Origin: Wenzhouxiangella sp. XN79A | Lineage (GTDB): Bacteria > Pseudomonadota > Gammaproteobacteria > Xanthomonadales > Wenzhouxiangellaceae | NCBI RefSeq assembly: GCF_012272825.1 | Contig: NZ_JAAWWS010000145.1 | Span: forward strand, 124,001 to 188,000 | Length of the DNA stretch: 64,000 nt | Direction: 5' to 3' | Part shown: one piece after another, positions 53,178 through 62,253 of the stretch | How the letters are laid out: each line of letters begins with the position of its first letter | Numbering within the stretch: the stretch's first letter is position 1 | The notes under the pieces: generated by a model | Told to the model about the DNA's origin: nothing | Database searches by the model: none | Seen by the model: only the letters and a program-made list of their open reading frames with translations | Program-made: the position numbers and the translations under genes

Positions 53178-55835
53178 ATGAAAGACATTCGTAATCCACT
53201 TGCTGCGGCAATCCACTACGCGCTCGGCGCGGGCGTGGTTGCCGGCCTGGCAGTGACGGCCGCCCCGGCTTTCGCCCAGGACGAAGAAGCAGCAGACCTC
53301 GATCGCGTTGAGGTGACGGGTTCGCGCATCAAGCGCACCGACATCGAAGGCGCGCTGCCGGTCACGGTCATCGACCGCGAGCAGATCGAGTTCTCGGGCA
53401 AGACCTCGGTCGCCGACCTGCTTCGTGACACCCCGTTCAACAGCGCCGGTTCGTTCCGTCCGCAGTCCGGCTCGTCCGCTCAGTCGTTCGCCGGCGTTTC
53501 GCTGCGTGCCCTGGGCTCGGGTCGTACGCTGGTCCTGATCGACGGCAAGCGCGCACCGGTCGCGCCGAACGTCGGCGCAGGCCAGGACCTGAACTCCATC
53601 CCGCTGGCCGCCGTCGAGCGCATCGAAATCCTGTCCGACGGTGCATCGGCCATCTACGGTTCCGACGCCATCGGTGGTGTGATCAACATCATCACCCGCA
53701 AGGACTTCACCGGCGTCGAGCTGACCTGGGGCACTTCGGATCCGAAGCGTCCGGGCGGTGACCGCGAAGAAGCCTCGGCCATCTTCGGCGTGTCCGGCGA
53801 CCGCGGCCAGATCATGGTCGGTGTCTCCTACGACGAACGCGACATCGTGTTCGCTCGCGACAGGCCCTGGTCGCAGGGCGGCGCGTCGATCTTCTCGAAC
53901 AACTTCCTGACCTCGGGCTTCAGCTTCCTCGGCGGCCAGGGACCGAACGGCGGTCCGGGCAACGTTGCCGGCTGTAACGGTCCGGGCTTCGTGCTCGACG
54001 GTGGCTTCTGCTTCTACGACTTCACGCTGCAGTCCGCCGACGAAGCCGCGACCCGCAACGAGTCGCTGTTCACCCGTTCGCGCTACGACATCAACGCCGA
54101 CTGGAGCGTGTTCATGAACGCTCAGGTCAACCGCGTGAAGACCTTCGGCCGTTATGCGCCGGTGCCGTCCTCGCCGTGGCTGGTCGGTGGCTTCGGTGCC
54201 ATCGTTCTCGAGCCGGGCACGCCGAACCATCCGGCCACCCCGCCGAGCGCTGGCGGTCTGAACCCGTTCTTCGACACCTACCAGGGTGTGGCCGACGACA
54301 TCGTCCTGCTGACCCACCGCTTCGCGGCCAACGGTCCGCGCGACACGTCGACCGACGCACAGCTGTATGACGTCGACCTGGGTGCCCAGGGCCGTATCGG
54401 CAACTTCGACGTCGAGTTCGGCATGCGCCGCACCGAGTCGCAGTACACCGAAATCGGCCGGAACTACATCGTGTCCGCGCTGGCGCAGCCGCAGATCACG
54501 AACGGTAACTACAACATCTACGACCCGTTCAACGTTCCGCAGGACATTCTGCAGTCGTTCACCTCGACCATCGGTCGTGACGCGAACTACCTGGCCAAGG
54601 AGTTCTACGCGAACGCCGCCACCGACCTGTTCGACGTGCCGGCCGGCACGGTCGGCCTCGCGTTCGGTGCCGAGTATCGCGAAGAAGACTACCGCGACAT
54701 CTACGACGACCTGCAGGCCAACGGCAACATCACCGGTTCGGCCGGTAACTCCGCCTCCGGCGGTCGTGACCTGACGGCGGTCTTCGCCGAGGTCCTGGTG
54801 CCGATCCTGGACAACCTGGAGCTGTCCGGTGCGCTGCGTTACGACGATTACAGCGACTTCGGCGATGCCACGTCCCCGAAACTGGCCCTGCGCTACCAGC
54901 CGCTGGACATCCTGACGCTGCGCGCGTCGTGGGGTGAGGGCTTCCGTGCCCCGACCCTGGACATCCTGTCGGCCCGTCCGTCGTTCTCCGCTGATTCGGT
55001 CATCGACGATCCGACCTGTGTGGCCTTCGGCCAGCAGCCGGGTTGCGAAACCCAGATCACCGCGTTCGTCATCTCGAACCCGAATCTGGACGCCGAAGAC
55101 TCCGAGCAGTTCAACATCGGTGCGGCCTTCGAGCCGTTCGACTGGCTGTCCGGTTCCGTGGACTGGTGGAAGATCGAGGTCACCAACCGCGTTGCGGCCA
55201 TCGGTGCCCAGCAGATCATCAACTGCCTGAACGGCACGTCGCAGAACTGCCCGCCGGGCCTGTCCAACCTGGATCCGAGCCTGTCGCCGCCGAACGAAAC
55301 CGTCGGCCAGGGCCTGGGTGTCGCGCGTAACCCGGACACCGGCCAGATCGTCTACCTGCAGCGCGGTTTCGCGTCGCTGGGTACGATCGACACCGAAGGT
55401 TTCGACGTGAACCTGCGTGGTAACTGGAACTTCGGCGAGCTGGGCAGCCTGCGCGTCGATGCTCAGGGTACCTACACGGCCACGTTCGAAGTCGACAGCG
55501 GTGCCAACGTCGCCGGTGATGCCGGTCTGCCGCGCTGGCGTGCAGCCCTGAACACCGAGTACCGGATCGGTGACTTCGCGTTCGCCTGGGTCATGAACTA
55601 CATCGATGACCAGAACGACGCGCTGGATCCGAACCTGGACGGTCTGCCGAGCTGGACCACGCACGACCTCCAGGCCAACTGGTACACGCCGTGGAACGGT
55701 CAGATCACCGTTGGTGTCGACAACGTCGCCAACAAGGATCCGGTCCTGGATCCGGGTGAAGGCCGCGGCTTCAACTTCAGCCTGTACGACGGCTACGGCC
55801 GTATCCCGTACGTGCGGTACAAGCAGAGCTTCTAA
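53178..55835 (+). CDS. TonB-dependent outer-membrane receptor, probably highly expressed
   Basis: 885-residue receptor. A signal peptide (1-34, ending AAPAFAQ) is followed by TonB-box-like VEVTGSRIKR, a plug (about 50-175; LVLIDGKRAPV, VERIEILSDGASAIYGSDAIGGVINI) and a barrel ending VRYKQSF. No STN domain. The plug and VTGSRI form are typical of xanthomonad-type receptors for peptides or carbohydrates, but the ligand is unknown. Codon choice differs from neighbours: many GGT, CGT, GTT and TCC/GTC optimal codons, as in abundant proteins. It has its own promoter and a strong terminator. Confidence 0.94.
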   Translation: MKDIRNPLAAAIHYALGAGVVAGLAVTAAPAFAQDEEAADLDRVEVTGSRIKRTDIEGALPVTVIDREQIEFSGKTSVADLLRDTPFNSAGSFRPQSGSSAQSFAGVSLRALGSGRTLVLIDGKRAPVAPNVGAGQDLNSIPLAAVERIEILSDGASAIYGSDAIGGVINIITRKDFTGVELTWGTSDPKRPGGDREEASAIFGVSGDRGQIMVGVSYDERDIVFARDRPWSQGGASIFSNNFLTSGFSFLGGQGPNGGPGNVAGCNGPGFVLDGGFCFYDFTLQSADEAATRNESLFTRSRYDINADWSVFMNAQVNRVKTFGRYAPVPSSPWLVGGFGAIVLEPGTPNHPATPPSAGGLNPFFDTYQGVADDIVLLTHRFAANGPRDTSTDAQLYDVDLGAQGRIGNFDVEFGMRRTESQYTEIGRNYIVSALAQPQITNGNYNIYDPFNVPQDILQSFTSTIGRDANYLAKEFYANAATDLFDVPAGTVGLAFGAEYREEDYRDIYDDLQANGNITGSAGNSASGGRDLTAVFAEVLVPILDNLELSGALRYDDYSDFGDATSPKLALRYQPLDILTLRASWGEGFRAPTLDILSARPSFSADSVIDDPTCVAFGQQPGCETQITAFVISNPNLDAEDSEQFNIGAAFEPFDWLSGSVDWWKIEVTNRVAAIGAQQIINCLNGTSQNCPPGLSNLDPSLSPPNETVGQGLGVARNPDTGQIVYLQRGFASLGTIDTEGFDVNLRGNWNFGELGSLRVDAQGTYTATFEVDSGANVAGDAGLPRWRAALNTEYRIGDFAFAWVMNYIDDQNDALDPNLDGLPSWTTHDLQANWYTPWNGQITVGVDNVANKDPVLDPGEGRGFNFSLYDGYGRIPYVRYKQSF

Positions 55836-55876
55836 GCCCCGCTTGGCCGTTTGACACGGCTTGAAGCAGCACCATG

Positions 55877-55908
55877 AAACGGCCCGGCCTTCCGGGCCGT
55901 TTCTTTTT
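55877..55908 (+). terminator. Rho-independent terminator after TonB receptor
   Basis: AAACGGCCCGG, short loop, CCGGGCCGTTT, then CTTTTT: an 11-bp stem with T-run 42 bp after the receptor stop. Confidence 0.9.
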
Positions 55909-56020
55909 CTGGACAAGGGCGAGGGAAGAGGGGACAGGGGCGGGTGAAGTCCCGATCCCGAAACCGGCAACCGGAAAAGCGTTTCTCGCAGATCCTCAGC
56001 CCACTACGCTCGATCGATGG

Positions 56021-56085
56021 CCTGTTGGAGGCAGCGTGCAGGCCAAGGGCGGCCCGCCCGGTTCGCGCGGAATCCGCCCTCCCAC
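56021..56085. repeat. REP-like inverted pair, locus 2
   Basis: CCTGTTGGAGGCAGCGTGCA (56021-56040, continuing GGCCAAGGGC) is followed by an inverted unit TTCGCGCGGAATCCGCCCTC (from 56062). Both follow the pattern TGTTGGAGG(C/G)....GCGAA seen at loci 1 and 3. Confidence 0.65.
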
Positions 56086-56123
56086 AGTCGAACCCATCGC
56101 CGAGAAAAGCAGGAAAAGGGGAG

Positions 56124-56235
56124 CGGTGAACGGTGAACGGTGAACAGTGAACAGTGAACAGCAACCAACAACCAACAACCAACAACTGAAACCTGAAACC
56201 TGAAACCTGAAACCTGAAACCTTCAACCCGAAACC
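56124..56235. repeat. Heptanucleotide tandem array 2 (16 units, three sub-motifs)
   Basis: Sixteen contiguous 7-bp units in unbroken register: CGGTGAA x3, CAGTGAA x2, CAGCAAC, CAACAAC x3, TGAAACC x5, TTCAACC, CGAAACC. The motif changes twice but the 7-bp phase never slips, which suggests selection or copying by block rather than random drift. Confidence 0.9.
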
Positions 56236-56453
56236 TCTTTCGTTCACAGACAAACGCGGATGAAGGTCAACCCCTGCAGACCCGAGGGAGAAGAACCGCA
56301 CTCCATCTGCAGCCCTCGACCCTGGCCGCCGAACGCCGAGCACGGACGCCTGAAACGCCGCACCCGTGAACTAAAAAACCGAAAACTGGACCTCCCCTCG
56401 CCCCACCTTGCTATCCTCACCAACCGCCCGCTCTTGACGATGACACCGATTCC

Positions 56454-57422
56454 ATGCACGCCCCCGACGACGATTTTCGCCGCCGCAGCTGGAGCCGGTA
56501 CTGGGCCAGCGGCGCGCTGACGTCGCTGCCGGAGGATTTCCGTGCCAACTACGATGGGGAGATCCGATCGTTCTGGCATGGCCGCTGTGCAGACGTTCCC
56601 GATGGAGGGCGGGTGCTCGATGTGTGCACCGGTAATGGGGCGGTGGCGCTGCTGGTGGCCGAAGGCCTGGCGGCCATGGGGCAGACCGCGACGATCACGG
56701 CCGTCGATCTGGCCGACATCCAGCCGCAGCGGATCCGACAGCGCTTTCCCGCCCTGGCCAAGTACATCGACACGATTGGTTTCGTCGGCAATCAGCCGTT
56801 CGAGGCCGTTGCGCTGGATGATGCCAGCCAGGACCTGATCGTCAGCCAGTACGGCATCGAATACTGCGAGCCCGAGCCGGCGGCCCGGCAGTGCGCGCGG
56901 CTGCTGAAGCCCGGCGGGCGAATGGCGTTGGTGACCCACGCCACCGACAGCGCGATGCGGGCGACCATGCAGCAGGAGCTGGAGCAGTACGAAGTGCTGG
57001 CCGACAGCGGCCTGTTCCAGCGCGCTCGCGAATGGCGGTCCGGCTCTCTGGGTGCCGAAGGCTTCGTCCGGGCCCTGGCCCGGATCGACGCCGTGATTCG
57101 TGGCCGTCCGGACGCTTCGGGCTCGCCCCTGTTCGGCTACGTTCTGGGCCTGACCGGCCAGGTCGCTCGCTGGCAGGCTGCCCGGCTCCAGGCCCAGCGC
57201 GCTGCAGTCATCGACGCCGTAGTGCAGCTCGAGGACGGCCGCTCCCGGCTCGATCAGATGCTCGGCGTGCACCGCCTGCTCGAATCACCGGAGCGCTTTG
57301 CCGGACACTTCGAGCAGGCCGGCCTGGCGCTCGACGAACACGGCCCGCTGACCTATCGCGGTACCCACGCCGTCGGGCATCGGCTGCTGTTCTCGAAGCC
57401 CGACGACCCCGGTCGCGATTGA
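56454..57422 (+). CDS. Class I SAM-dependent methyltransferase
   Basis: 322-residue Rossmann-fold methyltransferase. Motif I is VLDVCTGNGAVALLVAEG (residues 54-71), motif II ITAVDLADI and motif III region SQYGIEYCEP, then LLKPGGRMALVTH. The C-terminal 130 residues are helical and unlike common families. The substrate is not recognisable. It stands alone between two repeat regions. No link to the borosin operon is implied: this is a different methyltransferase fold. Confidence 0.83.
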   Translation: MHAPDDDFRRRSWSRYWASGALTSLPEDFRANYDGEIRSFWHGRCADVPDGGRVLDVCTGNGAVALLVAEGLAAMGQTATITAVDLADIQPQRIRQRFPALAKYIDTIGFVGNQPFEAVALDDASQDLIVSQYGIEYCEPEPAARQCARLLKPGGRMALVTHATDSAMRATMQQELEQYEVLADSGLFQRAREWRSGSLGAEGFVRALARIDAVIRGRPDASGSPLFGYVLGLTGQVARWQAARLQAQRAAVIDAVVQLEDGRSRLDQMLGVHRLLESPERFAGHFEQAGLALDEHGPLTYRGTHAVGHRLLFSKPDDPGRD

Positions 57423-57433
57423 TCCACGACCGA

Positions 57434-57521
57434 TTCGCGCGCAAGCGCCCTCCAACACGCGATTCTCACGCGGTGCTCGAACGAGGGCCTGTTGGAGGCT
57501 GCTTGCAGGCGAAGGGTGGCC
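57434..57521. repeat. REP-like inverted pair, locus 3
   Basis: TTCGCGCGCAAGCGCCCTCC (57434-57453), matching the right arm at 14749-14768 exactly, and an inverted unit CTGTTGGAGGCTGCTTGCAG (57489-57508, continuing GCGAAGGGTGGCC). It fills the gap between two convergent genes. Confidence 0.75.
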
Positions 57522-57532
57522 GGGTCGGGACC

Positions 57533-58231
57533 TCAGGCGTGCGGCACCTGCGCCGGCTGGGCGCCGGCCAGCTTGAAGCGGGCATTGAAGGCCACGGTGA
57601 TCCGCTGCGTGTTGCCCTCGTAGGGCATGACTTCGTGCAGCAGCCAGGACGGGAACAGCACCAGCTGGCCCGGCACCAGGCGATAGCGCCGCATGCCGTA
57701 GCTGTAGGGCGGCTTGAGCTTGGCGATCGCGGTGTCGATGAAGGTCGTCGCCGTGGCCAGCGGGTTGATGAAGGTCAGTCGGCCGCTGTTGCTTTCCGGG
57801 TCGTCGCCGTCGTGCTGGACGCAGTACACGCCCGACCAGGAGTGCATCGGGTGGTTGTGCGCGCCGAAGAAACCGCCCTGGCGCGTGGTGTGGAACCATG
57901 ATTCGGTCGCGATGTGCATCCGCTGCAGCATCGCGGTGTCGTAGCCGTTCAGCTCGCCGATCGCCCGGTACAGGTTCTGCAGACAGAACTGCCGCAGCTG
58001 CTGCACGCAGGGCTGTTGCCATTCGAACAGTGTGAAATTGCTTTCGTACAGCGCCTCGTTGCGGGCGACGAACGGATCCGGGTTGCGGAACCGGTCGCCT
58101 TCGGCCTCGACCCGCGCGAACAACGCCTTGAGCTCGTCGTGCATCGCCTGGTGGTCCTTCAGGTGGCAGAACACCAGCGGGACGGCGAAGGCGGGGGCAA
58201 TCTGGAATTCGGGAAGATCGTGCTCGGACAT
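57533..58231 (-). CDS. Putative 2-oxoglutarate/Fe(II)-dependent oxygenase (TIGR02466-like)
   Basis: 232-residue protein with a double-stranded beta-helix pattern. FGAHNHPMHSWSGVYCVQHD supplies the first histidine and neighbouring acidic ligand region, and LVLFPSWLLHEVMPYEGNTQRITVAFNARF supplies the distal histidine and the 2OG-binding arginine. NSGRLTFINP lies between. This matches the TIGR02466/PF13759 group of putative 2OG-Fe(II) oxygenases, whose substrates are unknown. A GTG at 58288 would add 19 residues; neither start has a strong RBS. Divergent from the sensor kinase at 58309. Confidence 0.82.
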   Translation of the reverse strand: MSEHDLPEFQIAPAFAVPLVFCHLKDHQAMHDELKALFARVEAEGDRFRNPDPFVARNEALYESNFTLFEWQQPCVQQLRQFCLQNLYRAIGELNGYDTAMLQRMHIATESWFHTTRQGGFFGAHNHPMHSWSGVYCVQHDGDDPESNSGRLTFINPLATATTFIDTAIAKLKPPYSYGMRRYRLVPGQLVLFPSWLLHEVMPYEGNTQRITVAFNARFKLAGAQPAQVPHA

Positions 58232-58308
58232 GGTCGGGTGACGGCCGCTCTCTGGAATGCGCGCTGGCGTTTGGGTATCCTCGGACACAGGCGTTGGGAA
58301 TGGGAACC

Positions 58309-61300
58309 ATGCGAAGTATACGCGTCTGGCTTGTGGCCGCCGCGCTGGTCGGCTGCGTCTCGTCGGTGCACGCGCTTGATACCGATGGCGCCGAGGCCGT
58401 CGTCGCGCAACCGGCGGTGTCGTTTCTGAACGCGGCCGACGGTCTGCCGAGCGAGTCGGTCGAGGCGATCGTCCAGGACCGCTACGGGTATCTGTGGATC
58501 GGAACCCGCGGTGGGCTGGTTCGACACGAGGGACAGCGCCTGCGGGTATTCCGGCACGATCCCGAGCAGCCGGACTCGCTGCCGGGCAACAACATCATGA
58601 GCCTGCTCGCGGCCGACGACGGCAGCCTCTGGGCCGGCATTTCGGACCAGGGCCTGGTCCGGATCGATGATCTCGAAGTGACCCGACACTGGGCCACGAG
58701 CGCGGCCGGCGGGCCGCTCGAGGGCCGGTACATCTGGTCGATCGCTCAAGGCTGCGACGGCGCGATCTGGCTGGCCTTCGCGCGCGGCGGTGTGGCCCGG
58801 GTCGACCCGGGGAGCGGCGCGGTCGAGTCGTTTCCGGCCGGACGGGCCGGCATCCCCGATGACGAATTCAACCTCGAGATTCGCGTCGGTCCCGGCTGCG
58901 GACTCTGGTTGCTGACGGTCGGGTCGCTCTACCGGGCCGAGCCGGATTCGGCCATGCGCTTCGAGCCGGTCACCGCGGCCGACGGCTCGCCCGTGCCGCC
59001 GCGCCCGGCGCTGGCCTTCGACTGGCTCGGCGACAGCGGGCTGGTGACGGCCGGCATCCACGGGGTGCATCGCTTCGAGCGCGGCCCGCAGGGCTGGATG
59101 CCGACCGCATGGGCCGAGACCCGCAAGACGGTTACCGCGCTGGCGGTCGCCGAAGACGGCAGCCAGTGGCTGGCCGAGGCCGACCGCATTTCGCGCTGGG
59201 CGCCGGACGCGCCGGCGCCGGACGTCGTGCTGCATGCGCGGAGCGAGTCGGTCCGGGGCGATTTCATCCGCGGCCTGATGGTGCCTGCGCTCCGCGTGGA
59301 TTCCGAAGGCGGCGTCTGGATCGGCACCAACGGCCGGGGAATCGCCCGCCTCTCGCCGGGCTGGCGCGGCTTCCGCAACCTCCCGCTCGGCACCGGCGAG
59401 GACCGTCTGCTGCACCTCAGCGCCATCGAGCCGGACGGCGCCGGTGGGCTCTGGCTGCTCGACCCGAAGCGCGGCCTGCGCAGGCTGGCCGAAGACGGCA
59501 GCCTCGGGCAGCTGCATGCACGCAACGACCTCACCGACGAAGGGGATCTGCGCGATGTCGTTGTCGGACCGGACGGACTGCGTGTTCTGACCGACTACGA
59601 GCTGCTGCGCTATGAACCCGACCTTGGCCGGGTCGAGCGTCAGCAGATCGTGCCTCCGCCACAGCGCAGCGCGATGTTCCGGTTCATTCGGCCGGCGGGG
59701 GAGGGGCAGTACTGGTTGGGCACCCAGGACGAACTGCTTCGTATCGATGCCGACGGCCGGGTTCGCCAGCGCTGGGCGGTCGGTTCGGGCCGGCGCTCCG
59801 ACGGGATTGACGGCATCGTCGAAGCGCGGGCCCTTGAATCACGGCTGCTCGACGTACAGCGTGGTCCGGACGGTCGCTGGTGGTGGCTGGGGACGCGGAC
59901 GATCGCCCGGCTGGCAGCTTCGGGGGATTTCGAGTTCATTCAGGTTCGCGACCGGGCTTCGAACCACAGCTGGCTGTTCCACGCCGGCGAACTCTGGCTG
60001 GCCAGCGACTCGGAACTGCAGCGCTTCGTGCTGCGGGGCGAGGCACCGGAGGTCGGGCAGCGCTTCGTGGCGGGCAACGGTCTACCGCCCGGCCGGATCC
60101 AGCGTCTGCTGCCCGGCGACGAATCGATCTGGCTGTTGATCACCACGGGTCTGGCGCGACTGGATCCGCATGCCGGGGCGTTTCGGGTGTTTTCCGAGCG
60201 CGAGGGCCTTCCGGCCATGCGCTTCGTGTCGGATGCGGCCGCGCCGCTGGCCGGTGGGCGTTTCGCGGCGGCCAGCCAGGACGGAGTGCTGATCGTCGAT
60301 CCTTCGCGCATCGACCGTGCGCTGCGGCCGCCTCCGGTGCATCTGACTACCGTGCGCGCCGGCGATCGTCGGTGGCAGCTTCGCCCCGAGCAGCCGCATC
60401 GGATCGAGCTGGACTGGACCGAAACCTCGATCGAATTCGGCTTTGCCACGCTGTCGTTTCTCAACCCGGCGCGCAACCGCGTCCGGATGCGGCTGCACGG
60501 ATGGGATCCGGAATGGTCCGAGGTCGAAGCCACCGATCGGCGCTATTACGGCAACCTGGCGCCCGGACGATACCGCTTCGAGATCCAGGCGGCCAACGCA
60601 GCCGGTCTCTGGAACGGCACCGGCGATGCCGTGGACGTGGTGATCGCGCCGCCGCCGTGGCGCAGTCGCATGGCCTGGCTCGGCTATGCCGTTGCCGCGC
60701 TGGGCCTGTTCGCGATCGGCCTGGCCGGCGTTCGCCGTCGCCGGGAGCGTCTGCAGCTTCGAGAGCGATCGCGCAACCAGCGTGAACTCGTCGATGCCCA
60801 GCGTCGCGCGCTCGGTCGCCTGACGCGAAGCCTGGAGCCGCGCGCGCTGGGCGAAGCCGTGGTCGACCTGGTCGCTCAGCTGACCCGCGCGCGCTGGGTC
60901 GAACTGAGGTTTCGCCATCCGACGCTGGCCGGGCTGCCGCCGGTCGTGCACGGCATGCCCGACGCCGGACCGGCGCGGGTCGCTTTGCTGTGCGGCGACG
61001 CCGGTGAACTGGCCGAGCTCCGGCTCGTCGAGCCCGATCCACCGATGCCGCCGAACGTCCGGGCCCGGCTGGGGCTGCTCCGCGCCACGGCCGGCCAGCT
61101 GCTCGAACACTCCATGCTGCTGGTCCAGGGCCGTCAACTGGCCGAGGAGGCGGCCGATGCCAGCGCCGCCAAGTCGGAGTTCATCGCCACCGTCAGCCAC
61201 GAGATCCGCACGCCCCTGCACGCCCTCGGCGGCATGCTCTCGCTGCTTCGGGAAACCGACCTGGCGCCCGAGCAGGCCGAGATCGTCCAGACCCTGACGC

Positions 61301-62253
61301 GATCGACCGACCAGCTGCGGCAACTGCTCGACGACTCACTGGACCTGTCCCGGATCGAGGCGGGTGCGTTGAGCCCCGAGCAGGTGCCGTTCGAGCTGGT
61401 GCCGATGCTCGAGCGGGTCGTCGACCTGCACGCGCCGAATGCGCATTCCAAGGGCGTCGCGCTGCGGCTGCGCCTGCATCCGGAACTCCCCGCCGCTGGC
61501 GTCGGCGACGAGGGCCGGATGGCCCAGGTGCTGGGCAACCTGCTGAGCAATGCGATCAAGTTCACCGACTCCGGCGGGATCGACCTCGAGGCCCGGCGCG
61601 GCCGGGACGGCTGGCTGGTCTGCTCGGTGTCCGATACCGGGCCCGGCATTCCGCTCGAGGAGCGCGACCGGTTGTTCCGCCCGTTCGAACAACTCGAGTC
61701 GGCGCTGACCCGCCGGGTCGGCGGCGCCGGTCTGGGGCTTGCGATCTGCCGGCGCCTGGTGGCGGTGACCGGCGGTGAGCTGCGCGTCGAGACCCGCCGC
61801 TTCGGCGGGACGCGCTTCATCGTCGAATGGCCCGTTCTGCCGCCGCGCGCCGAGCCGCGCACCGGGATTGCCGCACTGGCCGGTCTGCGGGTGGCCGCCG
61901 ATCTGCCGGCGCCCGAGCTTCGTGTGCTGGGCTGGTTGGCGCGTTGCTGGGGCTTCTGCCTGGTCGACCTGCCGGACTCGCCGCCCGACTGGCGCTGTAT
62001 CGATGTTCTGATCCACGGGCCGGCCGGAGTGGCCGATCCGGCGCCGATCGCCGCGGCCCGCCGGGCCGGATGCGCGCGACTGTGCCTGTCGGCCGAGCCC
62101 GAGGCCGAGGAGGCGTGGCTGCGTGCGCCGCTGAACGAGTCGCGCCTGATCGGCGCGCTGCTCGCGTTGCGCTTCAGGCGGTCGGGCGTTCGCTTGCCCG
62201 ACGCACCGTGTCGACCAGCACCTGCACATGCTCCGGATCGACGTCCGGCGTGA
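58309..62253 (+). CDS. Two-component-regulator-propeller sensor histidine kinase with degenerate C-terminal receiver-like domain
   Basis: 1314-residue membrane sensor. A signal segment (RVWLVAAALVGCVSSVHA) precedes a periplasmic region of beta-propeller repeats (FLNAADGLPSESVEAIVQDRYGYLWIGTRGGL; VWIGTNGRGIARL), then a Y_Y_Y domain (RVRMRLHGWDPEWSEV...YYGNLAPGRYRFEIQAAN). One membrane helix lies near 787-806. HisKA follows with H964 (FIATVSHEIRTPLHAL), then HATPase (NLLSNAIKFTDSGG, DTGPGIPLEER, GGAGLGLAICRRLV). The last about 120 residues look receiver-like but lack a clear phospho-aspartate (CIDVLIHGPAG). This design is common in sensors of extracellular polysaccharide, but the ligand is unknown. 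ATG chosen for GGGAATGGGA upstream. The 3' end overlaps hemE by 80 bp. Confidence 0.9.
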   Translation: MRSIRVWLVAAALVGCVSSVHALDTDGAEAVVAQPAVSFLNAADGLPSESVEAIVQDRYGYLWIGTRGGLVRHEGQRLRVFRHDPEQPDSLPGNNIMSLLAADDGSLWAGISDQGLVRIDDLEVTRHWATSAAGGPLEGRYIWSIAQGCDGAIWLAFARGGVARVDPGSGAVESFPAGRAGIPDDEFNLEIRVGPGCGLWLLTVGSLYRAEPDSAMRFEPVTAADGSPVPPRPALAFDWLGDSGLVTAGIHGVHRFERGPQGWMPTAWAETRKTVTALAVAEDGSQWLAEADRISRWAPDAPAPDVVLHARSESVRGDFIRGLMVPALRVDSEGGVWIGTNGRGIARLSPGWRGFRNLPLGTGEDRLLHLSAIEPDGAGGLWLLDPKRGLRRLAEDGSLGQLHARNDLTDEGDLRDVVVGPDGLRVLTDYELLRYEPDLGRVERQQIVPPPQRSAMFRFIRPAGEGQYWLGTQDELLRIDADGRVRQRWAVGSGRRSDGIDGIVEARALESRLLDVQRGPDGRWWWLGTRTIARLAASGDFEFIQVRDRASNHSWLFHAGELWLASDSELQRFVLRGEAPEVGQRFVAGNGLPPGRIQRLLPGDESIWLLITTGLARLDPHAGAFRVFSEREGLPAMRFVSDAAAPLAGGRFAAASQDGVLIVDPSRIDRALRPPPVHLTTVRAGDRRWQLRPEQPHRIELDWTETSIEFGFATLSFLNPARNRVRMRLHGWDPEWSEVEATDRRYYGNLAPGRYRFEIQAANAAGLWNGTGDAVDVVIAPPPWRSRMAWLGYAVAALGLFAIGLAGVRRRRERLQLRERSRNQRELVDAQRRALGRLTRSLEPRALGEAVVDLVAQLTRARWVELRFRHPTLAGLPPVVHGMPDAGPARVALLCGDAGELAELRLVEPDPPMPPNVRARLGLLRATAGQLLEHSMLLVQGRQLAEEAADASAAKSEFIATVSHEIRTPLHALGGMLSLLRETDLAPEQAEIVQTLTRSTDQLRQLLDDSLDLSRIEAGALSPEQVPFELVPMLERVVDLHAPNAHSKGVALRLRLHPELPAAGVGDEGRMAQVLGNLLSNAIKFTDSGGIDLEARRGRDGWLVCSVSDTGPGIPLEERDRLFRPFEQLESALTRRVGGAGLGLAICRRLVAVTGGELRVETRRFGGTRFIVEWPVLPPRAEPRTGIAALAGLRVAADLPAPELRVLGWLARCWGFCLVDLPDSPPDWRCIDVLIHGPAGVADPAPIAAARRAGCARLCLSAEPEAEEAWLRAPLNESRLIGALLALRFRRSGVRLPDAPCRPAPAHAPDRRPA

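Larger units (their letters stand above)
55909..56453. other. 545-bp non-coding spacer with REP pair and heptad array
   Basis: No gene is supported. It holds the REP-like inverted pair (56021-56085), heptad array 2 (56124-56235) and a CAGACAAACGCGGATGAAGG word (56246-56265) related to the repeats at 33983-34047. Confidence 0.6.

Noticed and set aside
55874-56143. Short reading frames after the TonB receptor
   Set aside because: They begin inside the terminator hairpin and run through repeat arrays.
56454-57422. Second methyltransferase as part of the peptide-modification system
   Set aside because: Different fold (class I), 30 kb away, with no shared neighbours.
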